From the NCBI RefSeq assembly GCF_042646205.1, contig NZ_JBHRTF010000001.1:248001-312000 (forward strand): a stretch of 64,000 nucleotides of DNA. Direction: 5' to 3'. Position numbers and translations under genes: made by a program. Below the pieces are notes generated by a model, which saw nothing but the letters and a program-made list of their open reading frames with translations, was not told where the DNA came from and did not search any database. Source of the stretch: Cellvibrio fontiphilus_A (lineage in GTDB: Bacteria; Pseudomonadota; Gammaproteobacteria; Pseudomonadales; Cellvibrionaceae). Below, piece by piece: positions 1-8,207 of this stretch. Every line of letters begins with the position of its first letter. Positions within the stretch are counted from its first letter, which is position 1.

Positions 1-81
1 GGTGGAGCGGAGTTTATCGGCGGCGTTCCAGAGCTTTTTGTCCAGCTCGTTGAGAAATTCTTGATCGGATTGGTTGGCCAT
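1..81 (-). CDS. hsdM: Type I restriction-modification methyltransferase subunit, N-terminus (partial)
   Basis: Only the first 27 codons are inside the window; the gene runs off the left edge. The translation begins MANQSDQEFLNELDKKLWNA and continues AADKLRS, which resembles the N-terminal helical region of HsdM subunits (a LW-x-AAD-x-LR pattern is typical of the class). HsdM methylates adenine in the recognition sequence as part of an M2S complex. The ATG is preceded by AAGGA at a normal distance. The neighbouring tmRNA gene is a common integration site for islands that carry restriction systems, which fits. The call rests on a short stretch, so another N6-adenine methyltransferase remains possible. 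Confidence 0.6.
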   Translation of the reverse strand, partial: MANQSDQEFLNELDKKLWNAADKLRST

Positions 82-167
82 TGGGCGTCCTTATTGTCGC
101 TATCGCAAAATGCAAAAAGCGGACTATAGACGCTCAAGGAGTTTGATGCCATTACCGGGGATAACTT

Positions 168-192
168 GGACGAGGGTTCAGATTCCCCCGGC
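168..192 (+). repeat. Inverted partial copy of the tmRNA 3' end (T-arm)
   Basis: This 25-nt stretch matches the tmRNA T-arm and acceptor segment (positions 263-287 on the minus strand) at 22 of 25 positions, but in the opposite orientation. It lies between hsdM and the tmRNA terminator. It may be a relic of an attachment site at an island boundary. No complete tRNA can be folded around it. Confidence 0.5.
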
Positions 193-212
193 CATTGGAC
201 AGGACGGAAAAT

Positions 213-244
213 AAAAAACCCGATCATTTCTGATCGGGTTTTTT
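213..244 (-). terminator. Rho-independent terminator of the tmRNA gene
   Basis: An 8-bp stem (CCCGATCA/TGATCGGG) with a 4-nt loop is flanked by A6 on one side and T6 on the other, so it can work in both directions. It lies about 12 nt beyond the tmRNA CCA end and would also stop transcripts coming toward ssrA on the plus strand. Confidence 0.9.
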
Positions 245-255
245 ATTTGGGTGTT

Positions 256-610
256 TGGTGGAGCCGGGGGGATTTGAACCCCCGTCCGCCAGCACTCCAT
301 CCGCGGCTCTACATGTTTAGATCCGTTTATTGATTTAACGCTTATCAGCCCAACAGGCAGGACGAAAAGCGCGATCCTGTAGAGTTTTAGCAGCGCCACC
401 CCAGGCAAGCTTTGCTGCGATCCAGTTCTGTATGACGGGCTCTAACGCGGTACTGGCACCTTGTTACAGACCGTTAGCAGCGATTAAGCTGCTAAAGCGT
501 AAGAATCGTCGTTTGCGACTATTCAAGTACAGCTTTGGATTAACGTGATTGGCTGTCATCACGACATGCACCTTGGGCTTTGTTACCAGCGTCGAATCCA
601 AATCGACCCC
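256..610 (-). ncRNA. ssrA: Transfer-messenger RNA (tmRNA)
   Basis: On the minus strand the molecule starts GGGGTCGATTTGGATTCGAC, the conserved tmRNA 5' end, and finishes with a T-arm, acceptor strand and encoded CCA, giving 355 nt, the usual one-piece length. The tag reading frame at 484-516 encodes ANDDSYALAA followed by TAA; the typical gammaproteobacterial tag is ANDENYALAA, so positions 4 and 5 differ while the C-terminal ALAA degron recognised by ClpXP is intact. tmRNA with SmpB rescues stalled ribosomes and marks the incomplete protein for degradation. A strong terminator follows. Confidence 0.97.
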
Positions 611-690
611 AATCGCTTAACCTGAAGGGTTGTTCTTGCGAACGTCCCACGTCAAGCAGCGAGTGGCGGCATTCTACTCCTAATCCCCGC

Positions 691-1707
691 TTAACGGTAG
701 GGATCAATTGTTTCAATACTGCCATCCGCCTTATGAGTAAGTGGGGCCATCTTGATGGATCTCAAGTGGGTAATTCCCTGTGATAAGACCGAGTCGTGAT
801 AAAAAAGGTACCACTGCTCGTTGTACTTGCATATGGAGTGGTGGGTAGTCCAGCCGACTACCGGGGTGAGTATTTGGCCGCGATAGGTGAAGGGACCATA
901 GGGGTTGTCGCCGGTGGCATAACACAAAAAGTGGGTGTTGCCGGTGGAGTAGGAGAAGTAATACTGGCCGTTGTGTTTGTGCACCCAGGAGGCTTCAAAG
1001 AAGCGGCGGTCGTGGTCGCCCGCGAGCAGCGGTTGGCCGTTTTCATCGAGGATTTTGATTTCGCGCGGTGTTTCGGCGAACTCTTTCATGTCATCAGTCA
1101 GGCGCGCAACAATAGGGCCGAGTGCGGGCTCATGGTCTGCCGGTTCTCCGCGCTGGGCGTCATATTGGTTGTTGCGATAATTCTGTAGCTGACCACCCCA
1201 AATGCCGCCAAAGTACATGTAGTACTGGCCGTCCTCGTCCTCAAATACGGCCGGGTCGATGGAGTAGCTGCCTTTAATGGCTTCTGGCTCGGCAGTGAAG
1301 GGGCCGGTGGGGGAGTCGCTTACGGCTACGCCGATCTGAAAAATATCGTCTGAGCGTTTGGCTGGAAAATACAAATAATATTTGCCGTTTTTATGGGCGG
1401 CATCGGGCGCCCACATTTGGCGTTTTGCCCAAGCGACATCTCTTACATGCAAGGCAACGCCATTGTCCACTGCGGGGCTGTCGGGCGAGTCGAGTGAGAT
1501 TACGTGGTAATCCTCCATGCCGAAATGATCGCCGTTGTCGTTAAACGGAATGCCGGCTTCTATGTCGTGTGATGGATAAATATAAATTTTGCCATTAAAC
1601 ACATGTGCCGATGGATCGGCGGTGTAAATGTGCTCAACCAGCGGTTGGGAAATGGCGCGCGCTTTGTAATCGGCGACTATTTCGGGGGCTAATAATTCTT
1701 CGGCCAT
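691..1707 (-). CDS. Glycoside hydrolase family 43 protein (beta-xylosidase/alpha-L-arabinofuranosidase type)
   Basis: A protein of 338 residues with the five-bladed beta-propeller pattern of GH43. Three candidate catalytic acids are visible: the general base Asp in IYTADPSAHVF (about residue 31), the pKa-modulating Asp in GSYSIDPAVFED, and the general acid Glu in FFEASWVHKHNGQYYFSYS. There is no signal peptide, so the enzyme should act in the cytoplasm on imported short oligosaccharides. A start seven codons upstream is possible, but the one chosen has GAGAG about 8 nt before the ATG. It lies 62 nt downstream of a GPH-type sugar symporter in the same direction, which suggests that import and cleavage are coupled. 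Family membership is secure; xyloside versus arabinoside specificity cannot be told from the sequence. Confidence 0.88.
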   Translation of the reverse strand: MAEELLAPEIVADYKARAISQPLVEHIYTADPSAHVFNGKIYIYPSHDIEAGIPFNDNGDHFGMEDYHVISLDSPDSPAVDNGVALHVRDVAWAKRQMWAPDAAHKNGKYYLYFPAKRSDDIFQIGVAVSDSPTGPFTAEPEAIKGSYSIDPAVFEDEDGQYYMYFGGIWGGQLQNYRNNQYDAQRGEPADHEPALGPIVARLTDDMKEFAETPREIKILDENGQPLLAGDHDRRFFEASWVHKHNGQYYFSYSTGNTHFLCYATGDNPYGPFTYRGQILTPVVGWTTHHSICKYNEQWYLFYHDSVLSQGITHLRSIKMAPLTHKADGSIETIDPYR

Positions 1708-1769
1708 AAGATTCTCTCTGTGTTGCACTATTCAGGATTTGTAACGGTTTTTTATGCAGTCGATGCCGC

Positions 1770-3272
1770 TTATTTTTTTGCGGCCTCGCGACGGCTGTTT
1801 AAATCCGCTTCGATTTGCGACTCCAGCGATTTATTAATCGCGTAGAAGAACATACAGCCCACGGCGGCAAAAAATGGCAGCGATGCAAACACGCTTACAC
1901 CGGTTTTAATACCTTCCACTGTCTGCGCATTTTGTTGCGCGAGGCTGGCATCGTAGCCGTAGTAGGCGAGCAGGCCGGCCACCAGTGAGCCGCCAATGGT
2001 AAGGCCAAGTTTGAGGCCGAGAATCATCGCGGAGAACACCATAGCGGTTGCGCGGCGATTGTTTTTCCACTCGGAATAATCGGCTACGTCAGCAATCATC
2101 GCCCATAGTAGGGGAATGGTTACACCGTAAAAAAAGCCGTGCAGGATTTGCGAAACAAACACAATGCCGATGCTTTCGGGGGAATAAAAATTAAACGCAA
2201 ATACAAACAAGGTTGATAAAAATAATGCGCTGGCAAAGACGTTGCGTTTGCCAAATTTATCGGCAAGGTTTTTGGAGAAGCCAATGCCGATGATCATCAT
2301 GATGATGCCGCAGCCATTAAATAAGCTGAAGGTAGAGGTTGGAGCATCCTTCGGCCATTGGAATTCCGATAACCCCATGCTGGTGAGCAGTATGTTGAGG
2401 TTGGCGATAAACGCGTTAAAACCTATGTCATCCAAAAATTGGGCGAGCTGTGCTTCGTTCAAATAATTTTCAAAATAATAAATGTACATGCCGCCTTTCA
2501 AGGCGAGGGTGACAAATACCAAAATGGTCACCAGCAGCATGATGATCCAGGGCAGGTTTTTGAACAGGTCAGACAAGTCCTGCGCGATGCTGTTGCGCGC
2601 TTCCACTACCGGCAGAATGCGCTCTTTGGTGGTGATAAAGGCAATCAAAAAGAAAATCGTACCGGTGATGGAAAACACCAGCATGGTGTTGTGGAAGCCA
2701 ACGGCTTTATCGCCATCACCCAAAATCAGCACCAGCGGTAACAGCAGTACTTGAATAATAAATTGCGCCACCATCACCGCGACAAAACGATAGGCCGACA
2801 AGCTGTTGCGCTCGGCCATATTGCCGGTGAGCACACCGCTCAGCGCTGAGTAGGGCAGGTTGTTGGCAGCGTAGATCACCAGCAGCAGTATGTAAGTGGC
2901 AAAGGCATAGATGACCTTGCCGTTTTCATCGAAGTCCGGCGTGCTAAAGGCCAATAGCGCCAGGGCGCCAAAGGGGATCGCCGTCCAGAGCAGCCAGGGG
3001 CGGAACTTGCCCCAGCGGGTATTGGTGCGATCCGCGATTATGCCCATCACCGGGGTAAAAAAGGCGCCAAATACGCCGCCGGCCGCCATGATCATCGCCG
3101 CTTTGCCGGGCGATATGCCGTAAACATCGGTATAGAAGAAGGCGAGAAAGGTCACCAGCGTCTGGAAAATCAGGTTGGCAGCCAGGTCGCCAAGGCTGTA
3201 GCCAACCTTTTCAATCACGGAAAGTTTATGGCCAGCGGCGGCTGGTGCGCTTTGGGTAATCGCTTGAGTCAT
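1770..3272 (-). CDS. GPH-family sugar:cation symporter (MFS_2, xyloside/melibiose type)
   Basis: A 500-residue inner-membrane protein with about twelve hydrophobic segments. It opens with KVGYSLGDLAANLIFQTL and carries the ADRTNTRWGKFRPWLLW loop between helices 2 and 3, both hallmarks of the glycoside-pentoside-hexuronide:cation symporters (MelB, XynP, YicJ). The central part has a longer hydrophilic insertion (about residues 265-315) than MelB. With the GH43 gene just downstream, the likely substrates are xylo- or arabino-oligosaccharides, which is inference from context. It is the first gene of a two-gene transcript; no sugar-specific regulator is adjacent. Confidence 0.9.
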   Translation of the reverse strand: MTQAITQSAPAAAGHKLSVIEKVGYSLGDLAANLIFQTLVTFLAFFYTDVYGISPGKAAMIMAAGGVFGAFFTPVMGIIADRTNTRWGKFRPWLLWTAIPFGALALLAFSTPDFDENGKVIYAFATYILLLVIYAANNLPYSALSGVLTGNMAERNSLSAYRFVAVMVAQFIIQVLLLPLVLILGDGDKAVGFHNTMLVFSITGTIFFLIAFITTKERILPVVEARNSIAQDLSDLFKNLPWIIMLLVTILVFVTLALKGGMYIYYFENYLNEAQLAQFLDDIGFNAFIANLNILLTSMGLSEFQWPKDAPTSTFSLFNGCGIIMMIIGIGFSKNLADKFGKRNVFASALFLSTLFVFAFNFYSPESIGIVFVSQILHGFFYGVTIPLLWAMIADVADYSEWKNNRRATAMVFSAMILGLKLGLTIGGSLVAGLLAYYGYDASLAQQNAQTVEGIKTGVSVFASLPFFAAVGCMFFYAINKSLESQIEADLNSRREAAKK

Positions 3273-3636
3273 GGTGATCTCATCTTGTTATTGGTGATGT
3301 AAAAACTTGTGTACTTGTCGCCATAGCATCCCCTAAATGAGTCTTATAGTCAATGAGTTCATAAGGGTGTCTGGGGAATAAAATCATCCATAAAAATGCT
3401 CCTGGGTTTAACCCCAGGCTGCCAAAAGTTTGCGGGGTTGGCGTCAAATATAGTTATTGGGCGGCTCTCTGTTTGTGGATTTTTTACGCGCCACCTCTTT
3501 ATGATGCGCGCGTTTTAACAAGCAAATTGTCAAAACAACCTCAAATGATCTGGCTGGCTGCACAGCTGCTGTTGGCGGGGTAGGGAAGGTTTAGGGACTT
3601 TAACAATAAACACATACAAAACATCAGGTAGATGCA
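3273..3636. other. Gene-free gap between divergent symporter and lipoprotein genes
   Basis: A region of 364 nt that must hold the promoters of both divergent genes. The only structure I see is a 6-bp stem CCTGGG/CCCAGG at 3403-3420. No convincing -35/-10 pair or known operator could be assigned. Confidence 0.5.
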
Positions 3637-6615
3637 ATGGCGACAATCAGGTTATTGATACTGTTTTTGACAGCAGTAATGCTTACCGCATGCGGTGGCG
3701 GTGGCGGTGGCGGCGGTAGTGGGAGTGGAGGCGGCAGCGGCGGTACGGCTAAAGGCAGCTTCTCGCTGGATAAATCCAGCCTCGCTATCACCCAGCGCGC
3801 AGGCGAACAATCCAATCAGGCGATTCAAATCAACATTACCGGCAGTGATGTGACCTATGTGGTGGCGGGGTTTGATCAGGGGCAGACGCAAGTGCCCTGG
3901 TTGTCCCTGTACCTTACCGGGAGCGGCAGCCAATACAGCCTTGAGGTAGTTGCCCAGTCTTCGGGTATGGCAGCGGGTAATTACTCGGCCAGTTTTACTA
4001 TCGCAACTGCCGACAAAAACGAAAAACCGCTGCAGAAGCGTGTGGTTACGGTGAGTTTGTCGGTATCCGAGAACTTTGGCTTTGCAGAGATAGCAATCAA
4101 CCGCTACGCCGTTACTGGTAAACCAGTGGGCAACCAGTTTGCAGGCGTGTGGTTTGCCGGGAAAAACAACGCCGCATGGACGGCAACAGCATCGGCTCCC
4201 TGGCTGGTGATCAATAACCCCACAGGCGTTGGCTCGGGTGAGTTAAAACTCGGGGTGGATACCAGCAACCTGAGCCCCGGCAACTACACCGGCACAATTC
4301 AACTGGCTGAAAACGGCAACCCAGCCAATAGCGCGAGCTTGCAGTACAACCTCACCGTGGTCGCGCCACTGGCTTTTGGGAATGCACCGGGGGAGCTGGT
4401 CTTTGTGGCCGGACTTTCAGGGTCGGAATATCGCGCGCAGGTGCCATTCACCGGTGATGCCCAGACCAATTGGATTGCGTCTACGGACCTTCCCGGAGCC
4501 TCGATTTATAACGCAGAGGGTAGTGGTAGCGGCAGTATCGAATATCGCCTCAACCCCTCCTGGTTGTCGGAAGGGACTTACACCGGCCGGATTAGCCTCG
4601 TCGATAAAAACGACTTCGCGAACATTGCCCACCACAATATGAAAATCACCGTGGAGGCGCCCATCCAGTTTTCAGAATTGGCCAAAACGCGCGCGCAGGA
4701 ATTGCAGGCCAACCCCATAGTTTATGGTTCGGATAGCATGCAGCGCACACTGGAGCTGCCGTTTACCGCTGGCGACCACGCCCAGTGGACATCCATCAGC
4801 AATGCACATTGGCTGTCCACCAGCAATGTGGTGGGAACTGGTTCCGGCACCTTGCAACTGCAGATCAATGCCGCGGGTTTGCCCATCGGAACCTACCCTG
4901 CCGAGTTGCGTCTGGAGGATTACCTCAACCCCCAAAACCAGGTCAGTCTCAACCTGACATTGGTGGTGGCGCCACCAACCCTGACGGTGACCAGCGAAAA
5001 TCTATTGCTGGGCGGCAGCGATGGTTTGGCGTCTCCCCAAGCGACCTTGGGCTTTGCGATCGACACCGGCGTCAACGGTTACGATTATTCAGTGGCTGCA
5101 CAAACCGAGGCGAATGGCGATTGGCTGACCATCGCGACTGGTTCCGGCCCGGGCACAGCTAACAACAGCGGTATAGTGACCGGCGCGGGGGTGAACCTTA
5201 ATTTAGCGCCACTCGCTTCCCTTGCCGCCGGAACTCACAGGGCCAATCTGGCCCTGCGGGTCGAAGTTGGCGATCAGGTGTTAACGCGCAGTGTCGCCGT
5301 TACCCTGAATAAAGAGGCAAGTCGTTTGGTGGCGAGTAATCTTGGGGTCGCTTTTACGGCCGCGCCTTCCCGCTCGCTATTAACCCGCAAACTCAAAATC
5401 AACAGTTCTATCGGCCGCAACGATATCCCCTGGAGCGCCGTTTCCAACCAAAGTTGGTTGAGCGTAACCAGTTCAGGTCTTACCGGTGGTCAATTGGTTT
5501 TAACGGCGAATAAAGGTGCCTTGCCGGTGGGAACCCATATCGCCGAAGTCAGGGTAAGTTCCAGCGATACCAACGTACAAAACCAGGAAGTGATTCGAGT
5601 AGGTTTGACGGTGCTGGATGTCGATCCGACAGATGTGAATATCAATCTGGTTTCTGCACTGACCCTCACAGATGCCCTTGCCGGCACCGGTCGTTTTGGG
5701 ATTGTTGCCAGCCCGGTCGAACCCTGGGTGTATGTTGGCTTGGGCAATCAAATCAGCGTGTACAACCAATTTAGCGGCGCACTGGTGCGCAGCTTTGTGC
5801 CGGCAGTGGGATCAGTCGCCAGCATGGCGATCAGCCAGGACGGCACCAAGCTCTATGTGCACGATCCGGTCAATTTAAAAGTGGTTGAGTTGTATGCGGA
5901 GACTGGTGGAGTGCTGAATCGCTTTAATGTGGTTGCCTCTGAGTGGTCCTCGTCCCACGTCAGCCTGATGCCGGGCTATTTCCGCCCTAATGGTCGCCCG
6001 CTGTTGTTTATGAGCGGCACGCGCATTTTCGATTTGACCACTGGGGAGCAAGTGACCGTAGAAGGTGGTTACGACTCTTATTTCTACAGCACTTCCACCA
6101 ACCAAAACCCGAATTGGGTTGCAGGGCATGACGGCTCGTTGATTGAATATTTTTATTCGGCCTTGGGTGGCGGTAATGGCAAGTTAACGGGCACCGTCAA
6201 ATCGTCTGTCTCCTATGCCCAAGGGCGCGCGGGACAAGCTTGTGTGGATGCAGCAGGAACACGTGTATATACCGCAAGTGGTGCGCCCTACGAGTTCTCG
6301 GGTGTGGGTATTGTGAGCCAAACCCTGGAGCAAACTTTGCCGGGTACTGCCTACCCTAATTCTATAGTCTGTGGTTGGAATGGTATTTTGGTGGGCGGCG
6401 CCGGTGCTTATTACAACGCGCAGGATATTTTTGTATACAACACGGTGACCGGGCAGAACCTGGGTAATTACAGTTCGTCTACCGAAAATAGCTATCGCTC
6501 TTTATTAGATCGTGGTGTGGCTCTCTCGGGCGACAACCGACGCGTAAGCGCATTAAGTTATAGCGACTCTACCAAGTTGTTACTGCGAATTTTTGATGTA
6601 CCTGCAATACCTTGA
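3637..6615 (+). CDS. Large lipoprotein with repeated Ig/BACON-like domains and a C-terminal propeller-like region
   Basis: The 992-residue product starts with a lipoprotein signal peptide ending in the lipobox LTAC (Cys19), followed by a glycine/serine linker. Residues from about 45 to 660 hold roughly six beta-rich repeats of about 90-100 residues with recurring patterns such as WL-x-(I/S)...GSG-x-L-x-(V/I), SPGNYTGTI and L-x-V-V-A. These resemble BACON or bacterial Ig-like modules. From about 670 the pattern changes to PVEPWVYVGLGNQISVYNQ and similar, like a beta-propeller of the YVTN type. No catalytic motif is recognised. It is probably anchored in the outer membrane and binds carbohydrate or protein. 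It is monocistronic, with AGGTAG before the ATG and a terminator after the stop. Confidence 0.75.
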   Translation: MATIRLLILFLTAVMLTACGGGGGGGGSGSGGGSGGTAKGSFSLDKSSLAITQRAGEQSNQAIQINITGSDVTYVVAGFDQGQTQVPWLSLYLTGSGSQYSLEVVAQSSGMAAGNYSASFTIATADKNEKPLQKRVVTVSLSVSENFGFAEIAINRYAVTGKPVGNQFAGVWFAGKNNAAWTATASAPWLVINNPTGVGSGELKLGVDTSNLSPGNYTGTIQLAENGNPANSASLQYNLTVVAPLAFGNAPGELVFVAGLSGSEYRAQVPFTGDAQTNWIASTDLPGASIYNAEGSGSGSIEYRLNPSWLSEGTYTGRISLVDKNDFANIAHHNMKITVEAPIQFSELAKTRAQELQANPIVYGSDSMQRTLELPFTAGDHAQWTSISNAHWLSTSNVVGTGSGTLQLQINAAGLPIGTYPAELRLEDYLNPQNQVSLNLTLVVAPPTLTVTSENLLLGGSDGLASPQATLGFAIDTGVNGYDYSVAAQTEANGDWLTIATGSGPGTANNSGIVTGAGVNLNLAPLASLAAGTHRANLALRVEVGDQVLTRSVAVTLNKEASRLVASNLGVAFTAAPSRSLLTRKLKINSSIGRNDIPWSAVSNQSWLSVTSSGLTGGQLVLTANKGALPVGTHIAEVRVSSSDTNVQNQEVIRVGLTVLDVDPTDVNINLVSALTLTDALAGTGRFGIVASPVEPWVYVGLGNQISVYNQFSGALVRSFVPAVGSVASMAISQDGTKLYVHDPVNLKVVELYAETGGVLNRFNVVASEWSSSHVSLMPGYFRPNGRPLLFMSGTRIFDLTTGEQVTVEGGYDSYFYSTSTNQNPNWVAGHDGSLIEYFYSALGGGNGKLTGTVKSSVSYAQGRAGQACVDAAGTRVYTASGAPYEFSGVGIVSQTLEQTLPGTAYPNSIVCGWNGILVGGAGAYYNAQDIFVYNTVTGQNLGNYSSSTENSYRSLLDRGVALSGDNRRVSALSYSDSTKLLLRIFDVPAIP
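3694..3744 (+). repeat. GGTGGC-type simple repeat encoding the Gly/Ser linker
   Basis: About three perfect GGTGGC hexamers followed by degenerate Gly/Ser codons directly after the lipobox cysteine. Because the unit is a multiple of three, slippage would change linker length without breaking the frame. Confidence 0.7.
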
Positions 6616-6620
6616 TAAAC

Positions 6621-6649
6621 AAAAAGGCCGCGCAATTGCGCGGCCTTTT
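6621..6649 (+). terminator. Bidirectional terminator between the lipoprotein gene and urtE
   Basis: The stem GGCCGCGCAA/TTGCGCGGCC is flanked by A5 and T4. It serves the two convergent transcripts ending here. Confidence 0.88.
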
Positions 6650-6680
6650 GCTATTCAGATGTTGGAAATAGTTTTTTTCA

Positions 6681-7376
6681 TTAAACACTCAAATACCTCT
6701 GCACCAAATCATCATTCAAATTGGCGATTGGCCCGGTGGCCACTACGCTGCCTTTTTCCATAATAAAAAAATCATCGGCAACACGGCGGGCGAAGGGCAG
6801 TTTTTGTTCCACCAACAATACCGTCAAACCCAATTCGCGGTTGAGCTTGCGGATGACCTCGCCAATATCGCGCACCACGTTGGGTTGGATGCCTTCGGTG
6901 GGTTCGTCCAGAATTAATAGTTTGGGGTCGAGCACCAGTGCGCGGCCAATCGCCAGCTGTTGTTGTTGGCCACCGGATAAATCGCCACCCCGGCGGTGTT
7001 TCATTTCTTTAAGCACCGGAAACAATTCATAAATCAAACCGGGGATAAAACGCGCTTTATCTTTGCGTGCGCCCAGCGAAATTTTTAAATTTTCTTCCAC
7101 GGTGAGCAGGGGGAAAATCTCGCGGCCTTGGGGTACAAAACCAATGCCGCCGCGCGCGCGGTTTTCGGTGGAGAGTTTATTAATGTCGTAACCGTTCAGG
7201 GTGATGGCGCCATCGCGGATCGGCAATAAACCGGTAATGCATTTGAGCAGGGTGGTTTTGCCCACACCGTTGCGGCCAATCAAACAGCCGCAGGTTCCCT
7301 GTTTCAGGTTGAGCGACAAATCCCACAGAATATGGCTTTGGCCGTAGTATTGATTAATGTTTTTAATGTCGAGCAT
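6681..7376 (-). CDS. urtE: Urea ABC transporter ATP-binding subunit UrtE
   Basis: A 231-residue ABC ATPase of the LivF/UrtE class. The Walker A motif is GRNGVGKTT, the signature is LSGGQQQQLAIGRAL and the Walker B is LLILDEPTEGIQPN; the -EPTEGIQPN ending is characteristic of UrtE as opposed to LivF. It pairs with UrtD to power urea import through UrtB and UrtC. It is the last gene of the urt series, 18 nt after urtD, with a terminator about 30 nt beyond its stop. Confidence 0.95.
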   Translation of the reverse strand: MLDIKNINQYYGQSHILWDLSLNLKQGTCGCLIGRNGVGKTTLLKCITGLLPIRDGAITLNGYDINKLSTENRARGGIGFVPQGREIFPLLTVEENLKISLGARKDKARFIPGLIYELFPVLKEMKHRRGGDLSGGQQQQLAIGRALVLDPKLLILDEPTEGIQPNVVRDIGEVIRKLNRELGLTVLLVEQKLPFARRVADDFFIMEKGSVVATGPIANLNDDLVQRYLSV

Positions 7377-7394
7377 GATCTTTTTAATCCGATG

Positions 7395-8207
7395 TTATTC
7401 GCCAAGATAGACTTCAATCACTTTAGGATCATTTTGTACCTGATCCATAGTGCCTTCCGTCAGTACTGAACCCTGATGCAATACGGTGACTTTGCGGGCG
7501 ATGGAGCGTACAAATTTCATATCGTGCTCCACCACAATCACCGAGTGTTTGCCGGCGAGTGACAATAATAATTCGGCAGTTTTTTCGGTCTCTTCACCGG
7601 TCATGCCAGCGACGGGTTCATCCACTAATAAAACGCGCGGGCTTTGCATCAACAACATACCAATTTCCAACCACTGTTTTTGGCCGTGGGAAAGGGCGCC
7701 GGCATTTTTATAGCGATGTTCCTGTAAACCTATTTGCACCAACACTTCATCAATGCGAAATTTCTGCGCGGAATTTAATTGTTGGGTGAGTGTCCACCAG
7801 ACGCGTTTGTCAGCAGCAGTCGCAAGCTCCAGATTTTCATAAACACTCAGTGCTTCAAAAATGGTGGGCTTTTGGAATTTACGGCCTATACCGCCGCGTG
7901 CGATTTGGTGTTCGGAAAGTTCCAGCAAATTAATTTGCTGACCAAAATACACACTGCCGGCATCGGGTTTGGTTTTGCCGGTGATCACATCCATCATGGT
8001 GGTTTTGCCTGCACCATTGGGGCCGATAATGCAGCGCAATTCACCTTCATCAATGTAAAGGTTCAAATTGTTCAGCGCGCGAAAACCATCAAAACTTACC
8101 GTGACACCTTCCACGTACAAAATAGTGCCGTGGGTGGTATCCAGCGGTGCGCCAAAATTCGGATCGTTTTGCCCAAGGCTGCGGCGCGCGTGGGAGAAAA
8201 TATTCAT
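7395..8207 (-). CDS. urtD: Urea ABC transporter ATP-binding subunit UrtD
   Basis: A 270-residue ABC ATPase of the LivG/UrtD class with Walker A GPNGAGKTTMMDVITG, signature LSHGQKQWLEIGMLL and Walker B VLLVDEPVAGMTGEE. The SHGQKQWLEIGM and DEPVAGMT stretches separate UrtD from LivG. It has an N-terminal extension of about 30 residues before the nucleotide-binding domain, as in other UrtD proteins. Its ATG overlaps the urtC stop by one base (TAATG), so translation is probably coupled. Confidence 0.95.
   Translation of the reverse strand: MNIFSHARRSLGQNDPNFGAPLDTTHGTILYVEGVTVSFDGFRALNNLNLYIDEGELRCIIGPNGAGKTTMMDVITGKTKPDAGSVYFGQQINLLELSEHQIARGGIGRKFQKPTIFEALSVYENLELATAADKRVWWTLTQQLNSAQKFRIDEVLVQIGLQEHRYKNAGALSHGQKQWLEIGMLLMQSPRVLLVDEPVAGMTGEETEKTAELLLSLAGKHSVIVVEHDMKFVRSIARKVTVLHQGSVLTEGTMDQVQNDPKVIEVYLGE

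Noticed and set aside
120..194. Possible tRNA on the plus strand ending in a T-arm-like GGGTTCAGATTCCC
   Set aside because: No acceptor, D or anticodon stems can be formed; only the T-arm segment resembles a tRNA.
178..408. 76-codon open frame on the minus strand
   Set aside because: It lies almost wholly inside the tmRNA gene and its terminator and has no ribosome-binding site.
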